From: Polynucleobacter sp. UK-Kesae-W10
GTDB taxonomy: Bacteria > Pseudomonadota > Gammaproteobacteria > Burkholderiales > Burkholderiaceae
Direction of reading: 5' to 3'
Assembly: GCF_018881575.1 (NCBI RefSeq)
Contig: NZ_JACVQB010000001.1
Coordinates: 916,986-980,985, forward strand
Length of the DNA stretch: 64,000 bases
Below the pieces are notes generated by a model. The model was given only the letters and a program-made list of their open reading frames with translations, searched no databases and had not been told where the DNA came from. Below are positions 63,647-64,000 of this stretch, piece after piece (positions within the stretch are counted from its first letter, which is position 1; each line of letters starts with the position of its first letter). Made by a program: the position numbers and the translations under genes.

Positions 63647-64000
63647 TTAAATTCTCTCTGAGGGCAGTACGTCACGGCTGCGCACGTGAAACTCGCCATT
63701 GAGGACACCAGCTGCGCGATCTGCAAAAAACCACTCCAGAGTTTGCTTGACGGTAGGAAAGGCTAGCTCGTTCCAGGGTATTTCAGATTCATGAAAGAGT
63801 GCTACCTCTAAACTCTCTTCTCCTGCAGCAAAGGTAGGAGTAGGCATCTTGGCCAAATAAAACAGGTGCACTTGTTCTGCATGTGGAACATTGAGCAAGG
63901 AGTAGAGTGGTCCAATCTCTACATGCGCACCGGCTTCTTCTAGCGTTTCTCTAGCCGCACCGTGACTAGTGCTTTCACCAAGCTCCATAAAGCCGGCGGG
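63647..64000 (-). CDS. Nudix hydrolase, 5' part cut by the window end
   Basis: The gene runs off the right edge; the visible C-terminal 117 residues include the whole Nudix box, GFMELGES...RETLEEAGA (Gly, Glu, RE and EE with the right spacing). The frame is open to base 64000 upstream of the internal ATG at 63988. Nudix enzymes hydrolyse nucleoside diphosphate derivatives; which one cannot be told. Likely first gene, or an upstream gene, of the aat-bpt-pyrD unit. Confidence 0.9.
   Translation of the reverse strand, partial: PAGFMELGESTSHGAARETLEEAGAHVEIGPLYSLLNVPHAEQVHLFYLAKMPTPTFAAGEESLEVALFHESEIPWNELAFPTVKQTLEWFFADRAAGVLNGEFHVRSRDVLPSERI

Overview
The window is a 64 kb piece of a bacterial chromosome, almost certainly from a betaproteobacterium of the family Burkholderiaceae. 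The gene orders rlmN-ispG-hisS-yfgM-bamB-der-hfq-hflX-hflK-hflC-hisZ-purA and sensor kinase/regulator next to aceE-aceF-lpdA are typical of that group. Compact spacing, moderate GC and the protein sequences suggest a small-genome freshwater lineage such as Polynucleobacter; this is recognition from memory, not a database result. Coding density is high. I see no insertion sequence, prophage, CRISPR array or rRNA gene.

Layout. 1-13 kb: housekeeping block on the plus strand (RNA modification, isoprenoid, histidyl-tRNA, outer-membrane assembly, ribosome GTPases, Hfq, HflKC, purine). 13-20 kb: malate synthase G, then a looser set (papain-like domain protein, channel-like protein, MFS transporter, dienelactone hydrolase, amino-acid permease) and tRNA-Leu. 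20-32 kb: RNase R, RlmB, transaldolase and ribose-5-phosphate isomerase (divergent pair), a strong candidate for an unnamed structured small RNA (about 25756-25916, minus strand), YggX, ArgA and HrpA. 31.8-36.4 kb: a tight five-gene envelope-like run (beta-propeller, deacetylase-like, fatty-acid-hydroxylase superfamily, EI24-like, CinA-like). 36.4-41 kb: glnA-ntrB-ntrC with two NtrC boxes upstream, then xth. 41-44.7 kb: more AT-rich accessory stretch with a cysteine-rich lipoprotein and an autotransporter. 44.7-51 kb (minus): PrlC, FolD and a sensor kinase/response regulator pair. 51-57.3 kb: pyruvate dehydrogenase complex. 57.4-64 kb: phasin, EamA transporter, PBP7-type endopeptidase, IclR regulator, PyrD, Bpt, Aat and a truncated Nudix gene.

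The points I find most interesting are the small RNA with TTGACA-N17-TAGGAT promoter and its own terminator; an NtrC whose GAFTGA loop reads GAFPGA and whose Walker B Asp is Gly although the glnA enhancer layout looks classical; an intrinsic terminator inside the first codons of ntrB; an hflX reading frame whose conserved N-terminus has no ATG/GTG/TTG start and probably begins at a CTG; and a 31-bp palindrome upstream of aceE next to a FixJ-type regulator.
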